From: Phoronis australis
Lineage: Eukaryota > Phoronida > Phoronidae
DNA length: 58,061 bases
NCBI GenBank assembly: GCA_002633005.1
Contig: NMRA01000014.1
Span: 1,786,710 to 1,844,770, forward strand
Direction: 5' to 3'
Shown here piece after piece: positions 1 through 13,199 of the stretch; within the stretch, counting starts at the first letter, position 1, and every line of letters starts with the position of its first letter. A program made the position numbers and the translations under genes. The notes below the pieces were generated by a model, which saw only the letters and a list, made by a program, of their open reading frames with translations, had not been told where the DNA came from and did not search any database.

Positions 1-920
1 GGGATGCAGCCATCAGGATTTGAGTAACCGTGAACCAACAAAGATTCACGGAGAGTAAGAATGGGTCAAAGCACCGAGCGCACTGACGGGTATCTGGTAG
101 CTGCCTGAAGTAACTATAGCTGGGTCTAAGGTCAAGGTTCCTTCTATTAGGATCCAGTTTCGGGAAAACCTCATTTTCTTATGGCCATTCTTTGAAGAAA
201 TTTTTGGAAAGGTGAGGCCCCGAAGTGCCTGGTATGAGTGCCTTTGTGGCCATTTCATAATCCTTTGACGAAACTCAGTCGGTAGTCCAGTCTCTGGTTG
301 CTGAGGAAATGATACAGAGTGTGTCCAAAAATGTACACACTTCAACGTCTGGAGTTCAAACTCAGTTCCCGTGGGTAACTGAGATTCTAAGCAGGCCTAC
401 TGCATGGTTACACCTTATTTTTAACGTATGTGTGCCTGTCATGACGTGCTCTGTGCATGCGCGCACCTGGGGGTATGGACTCGGGGATCTCGATGGCAAA
501 GTGGGCAAAAAGGTCCGCCGCAGAGAAAAAAATGTTTGAGTAAAACGACACAAAATTCCCCTAAAAGGACAGGATTCGGCGTATGCACAATTCATAGCCC
601 TTAACGAACCCCGTATTCGTTTTTTTAGTAAGTAAAAAGTCCACATCCTCAAAAATTGGAGCCTCCCTATATTTTAGGCTGGGTACTCGCATGCCGTGGG
701 CGTACGGTATGCACGGGAAATGCAAGCAAACAATTCAGCTTTGAAGAACAATAATTCATTGCGCAATACTACTGGAAATCAAAAACATCAAGGAAGTTCA
801 AAGACAACATTTCCAAGTTGATGACCATTAAGTTGGATTTTATTTATTTAAGTACTTAAACTTCGTTTTTTATCTACGGTTTGTAAACTTAAACCCAGTA
901 ACTTAGTTCCTAAACCAATA
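1..920. other. No gene recognised
   Basis: Small overlapping open frames on both strands (around 46-650) have no recognisable domain, splice context or family. I see no repeat here that recurs in the window. Confidence 0.6.
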
Positions 921-924
921 AACA

Positions 925-1585
925 ATTTATTGCCATTTGAATTGTGAGAGTGACATTTTAGCACACATTGTTGAGCTGTCCGAAATTTCCGTGAGACTTA
1001 TTTCAGACAGACAAAAATCGTTTACCGTACTTTTATATTTGGGGGTCTGATGATAGATCGAATTTTCCCAATGTCGGCCTGCAATTAAGTTCATTGAAGT
1101 ATTGTCATTTCTTACAGGACTAGCTTCTAATTGTCAAAAAAAATCATGTCTCAATCAGTCCACTTTCGTAGATACATAAACATGTAAATCAGAAAGCAAC
1201 AATTAAATCCATGAGCAATGCGTTTACCTTGATTTAATGACTTAATTTCTTTTTGATCCCCAGTTATTGACTTTAAACAACAAATCTTGTACCGAAGTAA
1301 AAAAGCAATGCATTTATTGTCATTTGAATTGCGAGTAAATTTTTTTGGGGAAGTGTCTTAATTTCATCAATGTTTTTGAGAGTTATTTTAGATAGGCAAA
1401 CAGCGTGCAAGTGCACTTCACTATTTGAGGATAGGATTATACAGTAGTTTTTTTTTTCATATTCAGGATTCAACTAAATTCACTGAATCGTCATCATTTC
1501 TTTAAAGATTAGTTCTAATTGCAGAAATCACCTATTAACCTGTCGGTTTTCATAGATACATAAACATGTAAATCAGAAACCAACG
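925..1585. repeat. Diverged tandem duplication, period about 386 bp
   Basis: 925-1200 and about 1310-1585 share the same order of blocks: TTTATTG-CATTTGAATTG at the left, a TTCATTGAA-like middle with a TCATTTCTT block, and GATACATAAACATGTAAATC near the right end. Offsets are 384-388 bp. Similarity is patchy, so this is an old duplication. No coding content. Confidence 0.65.
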
Positions 1586-1589
1586 AAAT

Positions 1590-4500
1590 TGTTGATCAAA
1601 ATGGAATATTATAAGCAATTTCCGCAGGCATGCTCGCAGATTTTTGTTGGGTAACCGGAGGAAATGAGAGATTGGGCATTCATAGTAAGGTGTATTTTTG
1701 CTCTTTCCGAGGTACACGAGTTTAACTTGACCTAAAAAAACGCTGATATATTTGTTCAATTCGTTTATTATTGCGAGTATTTGGGTACACTCGTTCGACA
1801 TGTACAATGTACACAGTCACCCCAATGGTAGCCTCGACAGCAGTGTTTTCCACATGTGGGTATTCTTTACAAACAAGTCATAGTAACCATCTTCAAAAAA
1901 GATACTATTAATGTGATGATATGGGAAACAGTAACATTAATTTTTAATTAACCATCGGAAATAGCGGTCTTCCTGACTCCCTTTCGATGGCGGTCAATCC
2001 TATTGCATTTTTCAGATTTTTTGTTGTTTGGGTTGAATGTCTTGATACTGCTGTGCTGTGCATCAATGTTTTTCTTTGTTTTTTAGTCAATTTCGAATCA
2101 CAACTTCCCTCGTGAATACTTGGTAGTGTCGGATTTACATGCATAGAGGGACAAGAGGACATTTCTCGGAACTGCTCCACCGAGAGAGGGTGCCGTCTGA
2201 AATGGGACACCTTAAGAATGAAAAGCTAAACATCATTAAGCTTGGAAAAGAGTGACAGTTCATTCCACCGTCGTGTGGTCAGACGACGGTGCAAGAAGTG
2301 ACCTTCATCAACATGAAAGTTGGTTGCACAATTTTACAAAAAAAAAACAGGAAAATAGACGTAATGGAGTCCAACATTATGGGAACTCTCTCCGTCAGTG
2401 TAGGCTTAAAAATGTGTTAATAGAAACATAAAAACTGTGGCTACTTGAATATCATCAGTGGCCTCCTTCAGACACGGGGCTTCTCTGTTTGAAAATATCT
2501 ATATTTTGAAAAATCAAGAAATGTGCAGCAATTGATTATATATCTGTCAGGGTTATCAAATTTTCGAAAGTGATATACAATTCGAGAAAAAGAGCGACAG
2601 TTGTCTCCCTTATACCTTGCCAGAGAGGGACCTCTGGAAAAGTATGGTTTTGCAGTCGCAAAATTGACTTACTGAGTTTAAAAACCAGTAAAATAATACG
2701 CTCCGCAAAAGCTTCGCTTTAAAAATTTTGTCAAGTTTTCGAAATATATGCATGAACCATTACGTGCACGTTTCCAAATGCCTTTAGACGATCTGTGCTG
2801 CGAAAGTTGGGTCTCCAACAACAATGTCCTGGCCAGGTCCTCAAAAGGTAAACCATGCACTGATACAGAGTTGTTCATGTTCACTTGAGTTTTCTCTCTT
2901 ATCCGAATTTAGCAGTATTTCGTTTCTCGACTGTCCCCGCCCAACGTGTATGTCGGTTGCCACGGTTTAACCCTGACGCCTGAAAATTTTTGGGGTGCCT
3001 GTGCCCCCCCCCCTCCCGGACCCTCCCCTCTTCCTACGGCCCTGAAAATAAAGTTGTAGTAAGAATTGGTGCAATGCGTAGTGTTAAAAATCGAGTTGTC
3101 ATGGCATGTTAAAATGGAGAGGTGTTCCTAACTTATTCAAGGGATGTGTGAAGGCGTGACTTGAAGATGGTCGGGAACTGATCGGTATTTTACCTGCCTG
3201 AGCCGAAAAGGAATCGATTACGAACGTGCAACTCTACTCGCACTTGCTGAAGTTCGATTTCAACTCATCATGTAATGTAATCAGTTCACTCCTTTGGAGC
3301 AGATGAGGTCCCTGTTTTGCAAGTGTGTACTGCTATATTCACTTGCCCTAAGTAACTCTTCAACACCCCTCGATTGTTGTCTTTGTCAGGCGTGCATTCC
3401 TGTGCAGTACCCTCTGCTCGTGTTGACAAAAGTGCTGAAAATTCCACTGGTGCCCTACCAGTAACTAGACGGCTCCGATCTTTCTGGTTCATGATTGGTC
3501 GCCATCTCCCTTCCAAGTAAGCTTACTCTACACTCTCTCACAGTGCTACGAAATGTAGCGCTGTCGGATGTTGTTTAATAACGCTTCCCATTGATTAAAG
3601 AAATGAAACCGACGTCATAACATTCAGTAGTTCCCATTGGTTGAAATCTGGTAAACCACCTTCAGGTTATACATGTACGTAGTATGGCGACCACCTTTGA
3701 CTTGAATAGTTACACTTTATTAAAACGGGTAGTGATCGAAGTAAATAAACACAAGAGAACCCCGATCCAGTGACTTAAGCCCAAACAATTAGACTGCATA
3801 AAGACGTGTGCAAGTGGTGGCGATGTGATCAGTATACTTCTGACCAAGGCATGCGCACGGAATTCCGTGTGTCGTTCATCATGTTTCCACAGGTCCACTT
3901 TTCAGTATACCTATATATAGGTGGCGCTGTCAGAGGGTAAGCTTACTCTACTTTCTTTAAAAAAACTATAATTTCCGAAATATGTGAATCTGTCAGAATT
4001 TAACCACGTGAGTGCAATCACGAGTACCTTAAAATCTTCATGGAACGAATTTTCACTTTCAATCTCAGAGACATCAGTAATACATGCTACTAGCCTTTTC
4101 GCTTCATATTGCGTCTCTGCGAAAAAAACAACAAGTAAACAACGTTCGAAGGCAGTTGTTCTGACAATTGGCCAATATCCGCGGTTTTAAGTTTGTATCT
4201 GTCACAGGTACCAGAAAGTTTGTTCGAATTAATTGAGTATTTTCAAGGTGAAGTAGACGAAAGTTAAGAAATAAGCATATTTAATTTAATTAAGATTGAA
4301 AATATTTGAAGTTGTGTTCAACGAGCATTATTTTGGATTAGGTTTCGACTGAACTAACTCGCGTCAAAATTCGTTTTATATGAAGTTTCTAACTACACTG
4401 AAGTGGAAATAGTGTCTTAAATTATACATGTATGTGCTGGTTTACTGATTTTCTTCGTGCCGGTATTATAAAACTTTTTCTTAACCTCAAAAACCTCAAA

Positions 4501-5420
4501 TCGAAGGGTTTTGGCTATACGTAAAACTCACAGGTATGAATTTTCTTCTTCATTGCTTTGTTTTGATACATCACGTATTTGTATGAAATCTGGAAATAAG
4601 AGTCCCCATATTACGTATTTAACTCAAAAAGCGTCAAATAAGAATATGCAATTTGACTTTTTTAAAAACAGGCAATTCCAAGATCACGAATTAAATTCCG
4701 GATTTCAGTAAGTCGAATGCTGTGTAGCTGCAAAACTTTCTTCTTTAATTAATTCAAATTTGCCCTTTCACCACGAAATAAAGTGAATCGGCAACTTTTA
4801 AAACGCTCACCTCGTAAGCCAACGCTACTGTGACTTATCTTACTAAGACCTGGTCATATTATCTCCACATGTAACCACATTCAGTATTTTCAGACAAAAA
4901 GGCATGGCATTTGATCTTGTGCATTACATTTTATTGTTGATAGCACTTCGTAAATCATTTGCAAGGGGGGAGCCACCGGTCACGCAAGGCAGTGTGGGCA
5001 ATGTTTTGGAGTTCGCTGCGGGAATGGCTTTCTGGTAGACGACGTGTTATACAATAGTCTAAACTTATTTTTGTTCTAAGTTCAAAATATTTCTTTCAGC
5101 TAGTGCCGTTTGGATGACAGATAATTCGATAAACTCAGACCATTTTGCTAAAATCTTTTGCGTTCATTTTAGAAGCGATCGTAGGAGTGCGTCTTTCAAT
5201 ACGCAGAAGAGTACTACAAAAATGCTATGCATTTAATTTTCTTACTAGTGAAACTGGATCATCTTGCGATACTGTTTTCACCCTACTAAGTCTGCAAGTG
5301 ATCGTGAAAACCGGTGACCGGATTTTAAAAGACCTGACTGTCCTTATGGTAGCTCTGATTGTCACACCCGCCCACATACACAGCTGGGGAAGTTCACCCG
5401 AACGCCAAAAAATTCCAAAA
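1590..5420. other. Non-coding stretch
   Basis: No recognisable exon. A 15-mer, GTAAGCTTACTCTAC, occurs at 3517 and 3937, and a C-rich run lies at about 3003-3030. The rest is AT-rich unique-looking sequence. Confidence 0.6.
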
Positions 5421-5427
5421 ATTTTTG

Positions 5428-5520
5428 CGCATATCAAAATGGCGGCAACCAATATACAGATCTTCCTCTCAACACCAAAACAGTTCTGCCCAGCCACCTT
5501 TCGCATATCAAAATGGTGGC
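5428..5520 (+). promoter_or_regulatory. Paired YY1-like sites in a 74-bp direct repeat
   Basis: The 15-mer CGCATATCAAAATGG occurs at 5428 and 5502. It is followed by CGGCAAC in the first copy and TGGCGAAC in the second, giving AAAATGGCGGC and AAAATGGTGGC, both close to the YY1 consensus AAGATGGCGGC. No gene is recognised nearby, so a promoter role is only a possibility. Confidence 0.3.
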
Positions 5521-5529
5521 GAACAACAG

Positions 5530-8080
5530 AGAGGTCTCTGGGCAACCAAAAAATGCCAAGGGACTGCTTCTGATTTTGAAAAGTTGAGCTTCATCTATTG
5601 TGCATTCCGTATAACTAGTAAAAAACATGTACCTCTGACTGAAATGTAACCAGTTTCCATGAAATCATTTGACAGTACTTGTACGCCGAGCCGATGGGCG
5701 TCGAGCCGGCTGTTCTCAATCCCCTTGGTCTTGCCGTAACCAGGGTAGAGCCCATTTAAGCTAGTGCATGTGCCTCAATTGAAAAGAAAGATCTCGAGAG
5801 ATTCCGCGAGATATCGCCTTGTATTTTCAACGAGAGCACGTAATTTTAGCTAGATTTTCTCGCCGCAAAACATCTATTCAACTCTAATCTGGTGATTGGA
5901 GCAGTTTGCCAAAAAGTTGCAAAGCAGTCGTTTTTCATGACAACTTTGAGGGTACATGTACTTTTGGTTATTTTGCTCAGAGGGCGCTGCGACCAAATCA
6001 GACGCAGGTTGACGTTTGTGTTAGGGGTCGTGACCGTAACAACAAGGCATCAACTTGATTTTGTTCCAAGTTGTTCGACTTAAGGTGAGAAATTGTTTCA
6101 TTGGCATAGCAGCAGATTAATGGCGGTAAGTAGTTTACTTAATATAAATTGTTGTACGATTAATTCAAGGGAATTGTGTGGGAAAAACGAGTGATTGATG
6201 CCACCTTTCGGTACGTAGTGGTTGCATTCCTGGCGGCATTGTAACTGACTACGACTACGTTAATTATTTTTGTCCTTTTTGTATGAATTGTGTAAAAATT
6301 CGAGTCATAAACCGGCAGAGGTATTGCATGATCCAATAACTTTGCACAGTTTGCACGTAGTCACCATCGGAGATTTTTCCGTTTCTGGTTTAAACAGTGA
6401 ATGCCTGTGAGTGTGAGTGACTCCCTCCAGTGATGTGGGTACACCTGTACCATGATTCAGTAGGCTGACTGGATTTATTACAATCGAAGTGAAACAGAAA
6501 ACTGAATTTTCATTTTTTCATTGGTAGGTGATATATGATGTATTATGCTATATGGCAATAAAAATAATATTGAAATAGTTAACCCATATACTTTTAGGAT
6601 GCACTACTTTCACTTTCTTTAGGAACAAAAGTATTTTGGAGAATTAACACAGTGAGTGAATGGTTGTTGGAGTATTGATATAGTTGTTTTGGGATAATTT
6701 CAGTTTCTGTGAAAGAGAATGATTAGCAGTCAGAAATGACCCCCAGGAACACTCTAGTGGAAATGGTACACCTTGTTTTCAATGACACGGCCATTACTGG
6801 AATGGGTGATTGCAATGGGTTAATGTTATCTTGATAGCAGAGGTTTTCATTTCTTGCTGGGTCTGAGAAAGTTTGCTGGGTCTTTCTCTTGTCTTTTAAA
6901 TGATTGAGTTGGAGACATTTTCTTAATTTGTAATAATAAAAAGTGGATTTTGATGTTGTAGAGGCATTTTTATGTTTTCTCAGCGTCCGTTTTCTTTCGA
7001 AAATACCCACCTACAAAGGAACACTGAATGGTGCTGAGTTAAGCAAACTATTCATTGCCTCGTTGTGGTGTATCGGTTGTCTTCTTCTTGACATGATTAA
7101 AGAGTGTTCATTGAAATTGTTTGCTTGAATCCGTTTATTTATCTAAAATCTAAGAAACTACGGTGTAAGTATATACACATTGTCTTATTTTCCATTTCAG
7201 CATTATAAATCAAGAATACCTGACCCTCTGTAAAGTTCCTGATAGGACATTTTTCTGGTAAAATGTTTTAATGTTTTCTGCACTTTGAAGGGAATATTTT
7301 GGAGTACAAATTTGGAGGAAGACCTGATAAAATGCGTTTAACTGAATATTTCATTTTACAATGGGCTCTTATGAATGCAATAAATTTGTTTTTTTTTTTG
7401 TTGTTGTGCCATATTTATGGGCAGTATTCATGTAAACTGGTCACATTCATTGGAATCACAAGATACTTGAACATAGTTTGCCAGTGCAGACTGTCTTTCA
7501 GTCAAGAACAACCTTGAAATATCTGTAATGTGATGACGCATTGCCTTCAACCATCGCCATCTGATAATTTGAACTCTACATGTTTAGAAATCTGATTTCA
7601 ACTCGGTTGTCTACCCTAGTAAACATGGTTACCGTTTTTCAACATGTCAAGTGTAAACAACATGAAAAAACATTGTACAAATTTTATTGCCGGCATCGGT
7701 TAGACCTTTTACACGTGGTTTACTTAATGCTTGGAAGGTTACTAACCGACTGATCACCAAAAAGGAAACCTCTCGCCTTCGTGTTTAGACTTCGCGATTC
7801 AAACCATTGTATTGTTTCACAATCGGTCATACCTTTGCTCTTATTTATGAAATCGTTTCTTTTGTGTTCAGGAAAGAGGTGAAATGAGGGTGGTTCGATG
7901 ATGGAATGAATTATCAGTCTTTTCGTTTTTTGTACATGACATGTTAGAGTAATTTGGGCTGCTTGTCTTTCATATTAAGTAACCCTCTCATACGTGGTCC
8001 ACTTTTAGAAGGTTGCCCATGGTAGCTGCGCGTTTGCCGCCCAATAAATCCGGGTTTTTATTTTTATTTAGGACCATAAA
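5530..8080. other. Non-coding stretch, possible promoter-like part
   Basis: 5680-6130 is somewhat richer in CpG and contains ATGGCGGTAAGT near 6120, which resembles a start codon followed by a splice donor. No downstream exon of such a gene could be recognised, so no gene is called. Confidence 0.4.
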
Positions 8081-8084
8081 AATG

Positions 8085-8475
8085 TTCTAATTTGGTTGAA
8101 TTCGAATCATTGTATCTCAGAAATGGCTGATCGGGTTCAAATGAAACTTTCGATTATTTTATGCTTCATGCATTTTTCTACACAAGTCTTTTAGTGATTC
8201 TTTTTAAAATACTCCATTTTTTCACGAGAATTTTTAAAAATAGAATTTCAAAACAAACTCAAGTTGCATCAAACAAAATCGCTTACTCAAACTCTTTAGA
8301 AAACTGTAAAAGGGTTTTTGAAGTCTCATCTTCAAGATTTATATCATCAAATAAAATTTGGTCATGTTATCATTGTTTTGGTAGCAATGCACATTTATTT
8401 TTTGCTAGTTTTTACTGAAAGGACATGACCCTGTGACCCAATTACTGACATGTTGGTAGAAAGTCAGAAAATCTA
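8085..8475 (+). repeat. Dispersed repeat R3, copy 1
   Basis: Core at 8114-8151: ATCTCAGAAATGGCTGATCG followed by GGTTCAAATGAAACTTTC. About 300 bp of AT-rich sequence follows, with AAATTTGGTCATGTTAT and GGACATGACCCTGTGACC blocks that recur in copy 3. The small open frame at 8161-8418 falls inside this repeat and is not a gene. Confidence 0.7.
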
Positions 8476-8479
8476 ATTC

Positions 8480-10050
8480 TTCAGGCTTTCTAAATTTGTT
8501 AAATATCATACTTTTACTGAGTTAAAATTTATAGACGTGAGCCTGATAACGTATACATGTACTTGTCAATAAGGTCCTACACCAGGAGGAAAATTGATCA
8601 CGGATACTGCAAAATACGTTTGCGTGAAGCACAGCTACTGTACAAGAAAACGTCCGGCCGAATCAATCAAAACTTTTAGTTAAAGCGCGAAAGATAGAAA
8701 AATTTAAAGGCCACTATTTGTGAATTGTACAAGGACAATATTCTAGATGGTTTTATCACTCGTTTAATGAATTCATTTAGTTCAGTAAGTTCGTCTCAGT
8801 GCACAGGATACATGTAACTAGGATGAGAAGCTGTTCCGTTGACAACCCATCGTTTTTCCAGTGTTGAAGGAGAGGGGGTGTACATACAAAACTTGCTTTG
8901 TCGACCAGACTGGCATTAGTATGATTTTTGACGATCATGTACATCGTACGTGCCTAACGGATTTGCTCAAAATGCGTGTCGTGCGATTTTTGGAGTGAAG
9001 GCATAACTGTAAAGCCGCGACAGGCCTACAGTGGAATGAACCAAAATTCACATAAACACCAAATACAAAATTCTGAAGGGAGTGGCCCAAAACCCCCTGG
9101 ACGTCTTGCATCCCCTGCTCTCCCGGTTGCAAATCAACTATATACATCTGCGCTCATACCTCGGTTAATTGCCTAGACATCCCATATTGTAAACTGCGAG
9201 CTTTATAAAGTCTTGGAGCTGTATAGATGGCAATTAAAGGGACATTTTATATATCTTTATTCGTCAATGTTAAGTCGAAAATATAAAACGATAGTTCTTA
9301 GACTTTACATTGATAGGTATAGTTCCAGGACTTGGCTCCGAGCAGTGAGATCGACTTGAGACCAAAAAAGACCGTACGACATTGTTTGATGACTATAGTT
9401 GATTCTTATAGCGAAGGTAGTAAGGCAAATGCTATCGGTGAAAAACAATACACATGAAAGAGGTGGTGCACGAATTTGAAAACTTCCACCACAACAGATT
9501 GTTTCCTTGATAGTTCAAAAGTTAGGAAGATGTTCATTGGTAGCGTCCCAATGACGAAATACTTACTGTTACAAACAACCACTCGCATACTTTCAAATGT
9601 TAGCGAGCGCATTTCATCGGTCGTTCACGGTGGTGGCACGTCACACGGGATAGCCAATGACACGTCAGCGGCCATTAAACCACAACATCAGCATCCTCCA
9701 AAATTTCAGTATGGTCTAAATTTTACACTCACAAATGGTGGTTTTTCCCTCTGTGCACGATATTGTAGCCCTTAAGTGTCAGAGTAGTGGGTGGGATTGC
9801 AAAAGTGCCGCACAGGATTACAATTATATAGTTCATCTGCGAAATATCGAAAACAGGTACAAATACCCCCATGACAACCATTTCACAATCTTTCGAAAAT
9901 TGTGATTTCAAAACCTTCACATCTTGGTCCTAAATGCTAAAATTCGGGTATCAGCAATTTTGGTATGACATTTTAAGTATTTTTCTACAAGTAGTGTACA
10001 TGCACTGTTAATCCAAAAACAGACGCAAAAAACAAACAATTAAAATGCTT
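8480..10050. other. Nothing recognised
   Basis: Only short open frames without family resemblance; no repeat shared with other parts of the window. Confidence 0.55.
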
Positions 10051-10053
10051 GGG

Positions 10054-10061
10054 TGACGTCA
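10054..10061. promoter_or_regulatory. Palindromic CRE-like site upstream of THAP fossil
   Basis: TGACGTCA is a perfect match to the cAMP-response element palindrome, 83 bases before the ATG of the THAP-like fragment. A single octamer of this kind can occur by chance, so function is unproven. Confidence 0.3.
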
Positions 10062-10143
10062 TCAGTGGATTCGGTCTTCACCATTGTGTTAAACACCGGC
10101 CGCGAGTCGAAGTGGTTTCAAAAACTGAGTTCGACTGAGTATT

Positions 10144-10380
10144 ATGAAAAGTTGCATATACGGAGGATTCAGCAACAGCAATAGGAAAGACAATATTCAG
10201 TTTTTGCGTTTCCAAAAGACCCTAATGTCGCGCAGAAAATTGCACAGGTTCGTGCGTAGGACAGTACACGGTGGAGCAAGCGAAAAGTTCAGAGGCCACG
10301 CTGTGCTCAGTCCATTACACAACGACAAATCGTGCTTCGATCTGTAGCAAAAACGGAGATGTAACGAAGGTTTCTCTAAC
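10144..10380 (+). pseudogene. THAP-domain fossil, frameshifted
   Basis: Three frames in succession rebuild a degraded THAP zinc-finger domain. Frame 1 from 10144 reads MKSCIYGGFSNSNRK, like a THAP start but with the second zinc Cys replaced. Frame 3 from 10203 gives FAFPKDPN, the typical THAP FxFPxDP motif, and runs to a TAG. Frame 2 from about 10259 gives QYTVEQAK and then LCSVHY, the final C-x2-H pair. THAP domains are DNA-binding zinc fingers found in host regulators and in P-element-like transposases. With two frameshifts, a stop and a lost zinc ligand this copy cannot encode a working domain. Whether it came from a transposase or a host gene is unknown. Confidence 0.6.
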
Positions 10381-10489
10381 GTGTAAGTGCATGTGGTGGA
10401 GAAAAAGTGTACTGTTATGTACCATTGCTGGGAACGTGGTTGTCAGGCACGTATTGTGTATGAACCCCAGCATCAAATTGTACTACTGA

Positions 10490-12155
10490 GACAATGAATG
10501 TGACTGCAGTAAGTTTCCATCAGTTTATTCTTGTTCAATATTTTCTGCATGTTATATACATATATCTCAATGCCCAAAAGTGGAAAATGGGATGTACAAG
10601 TATACATGTATGCCACACAAATAGTTTGAGGTTGACAGCAACCGGCACAGAGGCTCAGTGGAGTCGGACACTGACCGAAATAATCGACGAACCACAACGA
10701 TACAAAGCTGTTTATGATTTTGGAACATATAAGGCAAAAACGAGTATCAATTACCGGAAATAAAATTCAGTTAGCATCACTTTAATTAGATATGATCGTT
10801 CCTAACAAACGCGCTTGGCATTCCTGGAAATGAAATCCGTGTCCGCTTTTATCGACTGGGCTTCGACAGTCCGAGTAAAAATTTAGGTTAGATTTAGAGT
10901 TCGAGACACATTTTACTCGACACAAAAGTGGTTAGAACATTAAATCTTGATTCAATAAAAGGCTTTAATTACCACTCCGACTGTCCCGAAGACACCGGTG
11001 TGGAAGGGTCCAGTTCGTACGGCCTGCCGATATAGTGAGGTCTAACTCACCTGTTTCACCTATGGCCTGAGTGTCGTCTTAACCCTCATCTCCACACCTG
11101 TCTCCATAATACTAATCAAGCTCGCTCTCTAAAACTTCGTAACATACAAAATCACTACTATCGGCCATTTCATGTCTATTGTCAACTGATCAACGTCTTT
11201 CACTTTTGACAACACGTGGCGGGAAACCAAAAAAAATCATTAATTTTTCTTTAAAACTTCAAAATTCCTCAATTATTTCCCAAAATAAGTGCTTGTTAAG
11301 TTAAACTTTGTGTTATAAAATTATTAACCACTGTCTAAAACCTCAAAAAGTGCAAAAAGACATTGTAGGAACGCTGAGGCCTTAGTCTCCCGCCCACTTA
11401 CATGGAAAACGCACGTGAATTGATTTGTTTACTCTACCTAATTATGGGTCCAGTAAGATGGTGGAAGAAACCGTGTCCTCGTGCGTTGTCAATCAAATTC
11501 GAATGACCTCAGTATGAACTCCGATGAGCGCGTGCGTATACTAGTTCATGTGTTGCGTTCCTTCGACAACAGCATCCTCGCGTGCGATCAAGCTACCGGG
11601 ATTTTCTTTAGATAAGCCCATCCAGTGAAACGCCCATGGACGTTTATTCAGAAAATTATGCCGAATACAACTTGTGATGTCAAGTGTCCAGACAGTCGGG
11701 AGGTTATTTGGAAATTTTCCTCGCAAAAGCCCACTCACCGTCAACTTTTTGTCACAAATTCTGTTTTGTGGAGCATTTTTTATTTATAAAAACGAACAAG
11801 GTGTTGGCGAATTACACATTTATTAACATAATCAAAATAACATAAAATTAAAAAACAGAGTTTTAAGTACAAAATGTCAAAATCAGCAAAAATATGACTT
11901 CCGTTTACACGCCACCTTTTCCGAATTAACCTCCCGGGACGTTGCTAAAGCGCCTGAAATTTTTCATTTTCCGAATACACGCCCATGTTCTTATCTATGG
12001 AAATTCCCGGTAGCGAGTAGCGTTACAGGTTAATCTACTTTGACATTACTAAAGCGAGCGAGACGAATACCGTCCACTGTTTCAGTGAGTCCAGAAGAAA
12101 TGACGAAACAGAGCCCTCGATTTTGAGGCCGAATATCGTCCCCATTCAACTGTGA
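10490..12155. other. Nothing recognised
   Basis: AT-rich sequence between the THAP fossil and repeat R1. No exon or repeat family is evident. Confidence 0.55.
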
Positions 12156-12159
12156 AAGC

Positions 12160-12440
12160 TATTGAAAAATCACACGAAATTCCCAACCTCATGATGTCCA
12201 AAAATCCCCCTCGAGTATAATTGAAATATAAAAATCCCCTCGAGTTTCAAATCACTTGTAACTGACACAGGTGACAATTTGATAGAACACAAAATGTTAG
12301 TTTGGCTACTCGAAGCAGAGCCTATGAGGGCTTGCAACAGGGTGGGGGTGCTATTGTTGGTGATTCTTCTCTCACCACGAAATATTTCCCTTTCAAAAGG
12401 CACAGGCACATTTCCCCTCGGATGAACGAGGGCCTTGTGA
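12160..12440 (-). repeat. Dispersed repeat R1, copy 1
   Basis: The minus strand here matches the plus strand of 28845-29145 along its length. Shared blocks include CCCTCGTTCATCCGAGGGGAAA, GGAAATATTTCG and CATTTTGT, and both copies end near GACATCATGA with GGAATTTCG. No long open frame; probably a non-autonomous element. Confidence 0.75.
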
Positions 12441-12895
12441 ATACGAATGAAAGAAGACAGAGTACCGTGGGGCGTTGATCGAAATGTAGACAGTGCGACG
12501 ATTAAAAGAATTGTAATCGAATCGCGATACTGGAGCGACCGCTTTCGATATCGGATACGCCAAAGCCCATTTCGATTCGATGCTCAGTTCCATTTTTCGC
12601 CATACGGTGCCTTACAAAGTTTCGAGTTATTTGTATCCTTTGAACAGTATTATCATGCAATGAAATATTTAATGTATAGTATTATCGGTGTGTTAAACCA
12701 ATAATAAGCAACTCAGGGTCGTTCATGAGTTTTTTCACAGCTCAACGATCACAGTTGTCACAAGAAAATATTGACACTCTCATTTTCATGTAGTGAAGGG
12801 AAATAATGGATTGGAGTGGTAAGTTAGCTTATATTTGAGAAAAAAATAATCAATTTGACATAATAAGAATGGAATTGAAAAAAATCGAATGTTCT

Positions 12896-13189
12896 CAGGG
12901 ACGGATCCAGGATTTTGAGTTAGGGGGGACAGGGCACAGGAATACATGTAACTAGAATTTTGCCTCATGATGTGCGCGCCCAGTCTAAAATAAAAAGTAG
13001 GGATGCGGGGAGTTTGTGGACCTTATGACTAAAACACGGGATTTTTTCAAGGCCTGTGCATAGTGCAATCGCCCCCCGAGCGCCCTGGGTGCGCGCATAT
13101 GCTACGCCAGCACCCGAACTGCCAAATGGAATCTGGGAAAATTTTAGGGAGGGGAGCATGGCCCCAATGGCCCTCTAAATCCGCCACTG
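12896..13189 (+). mobile_element. hAT-like MITE, copy 1, with 5-bp target-site duplication
   Basis: The element begins CAGGGACGGATCCAGG and ends with the complement of CAGTGGCGGATTTAGAGG, giving imperfect terminal inverted repeats. A perfect 5-bp direct repeat, gttct, flanks it at 12891-12895 and 13190-13194. It has no coding capacity. The CAGNGRCGGAT ends suggest the hAT superfamily, and a 5-bp duplication is known for some hAT lineages. The superfamily is an inference from the ends. Confidence 0.8.
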
Positions 13190-13199
13190 GTTCTACCCC

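Noticed and set aside
3517-3951. Element bounded by the repeated 15-mer GTAAGCTTACTCTAC
   Set aside because: Direct repeats 420 bp apart without inverted ends or further similarity; may be chance or a small duplication.
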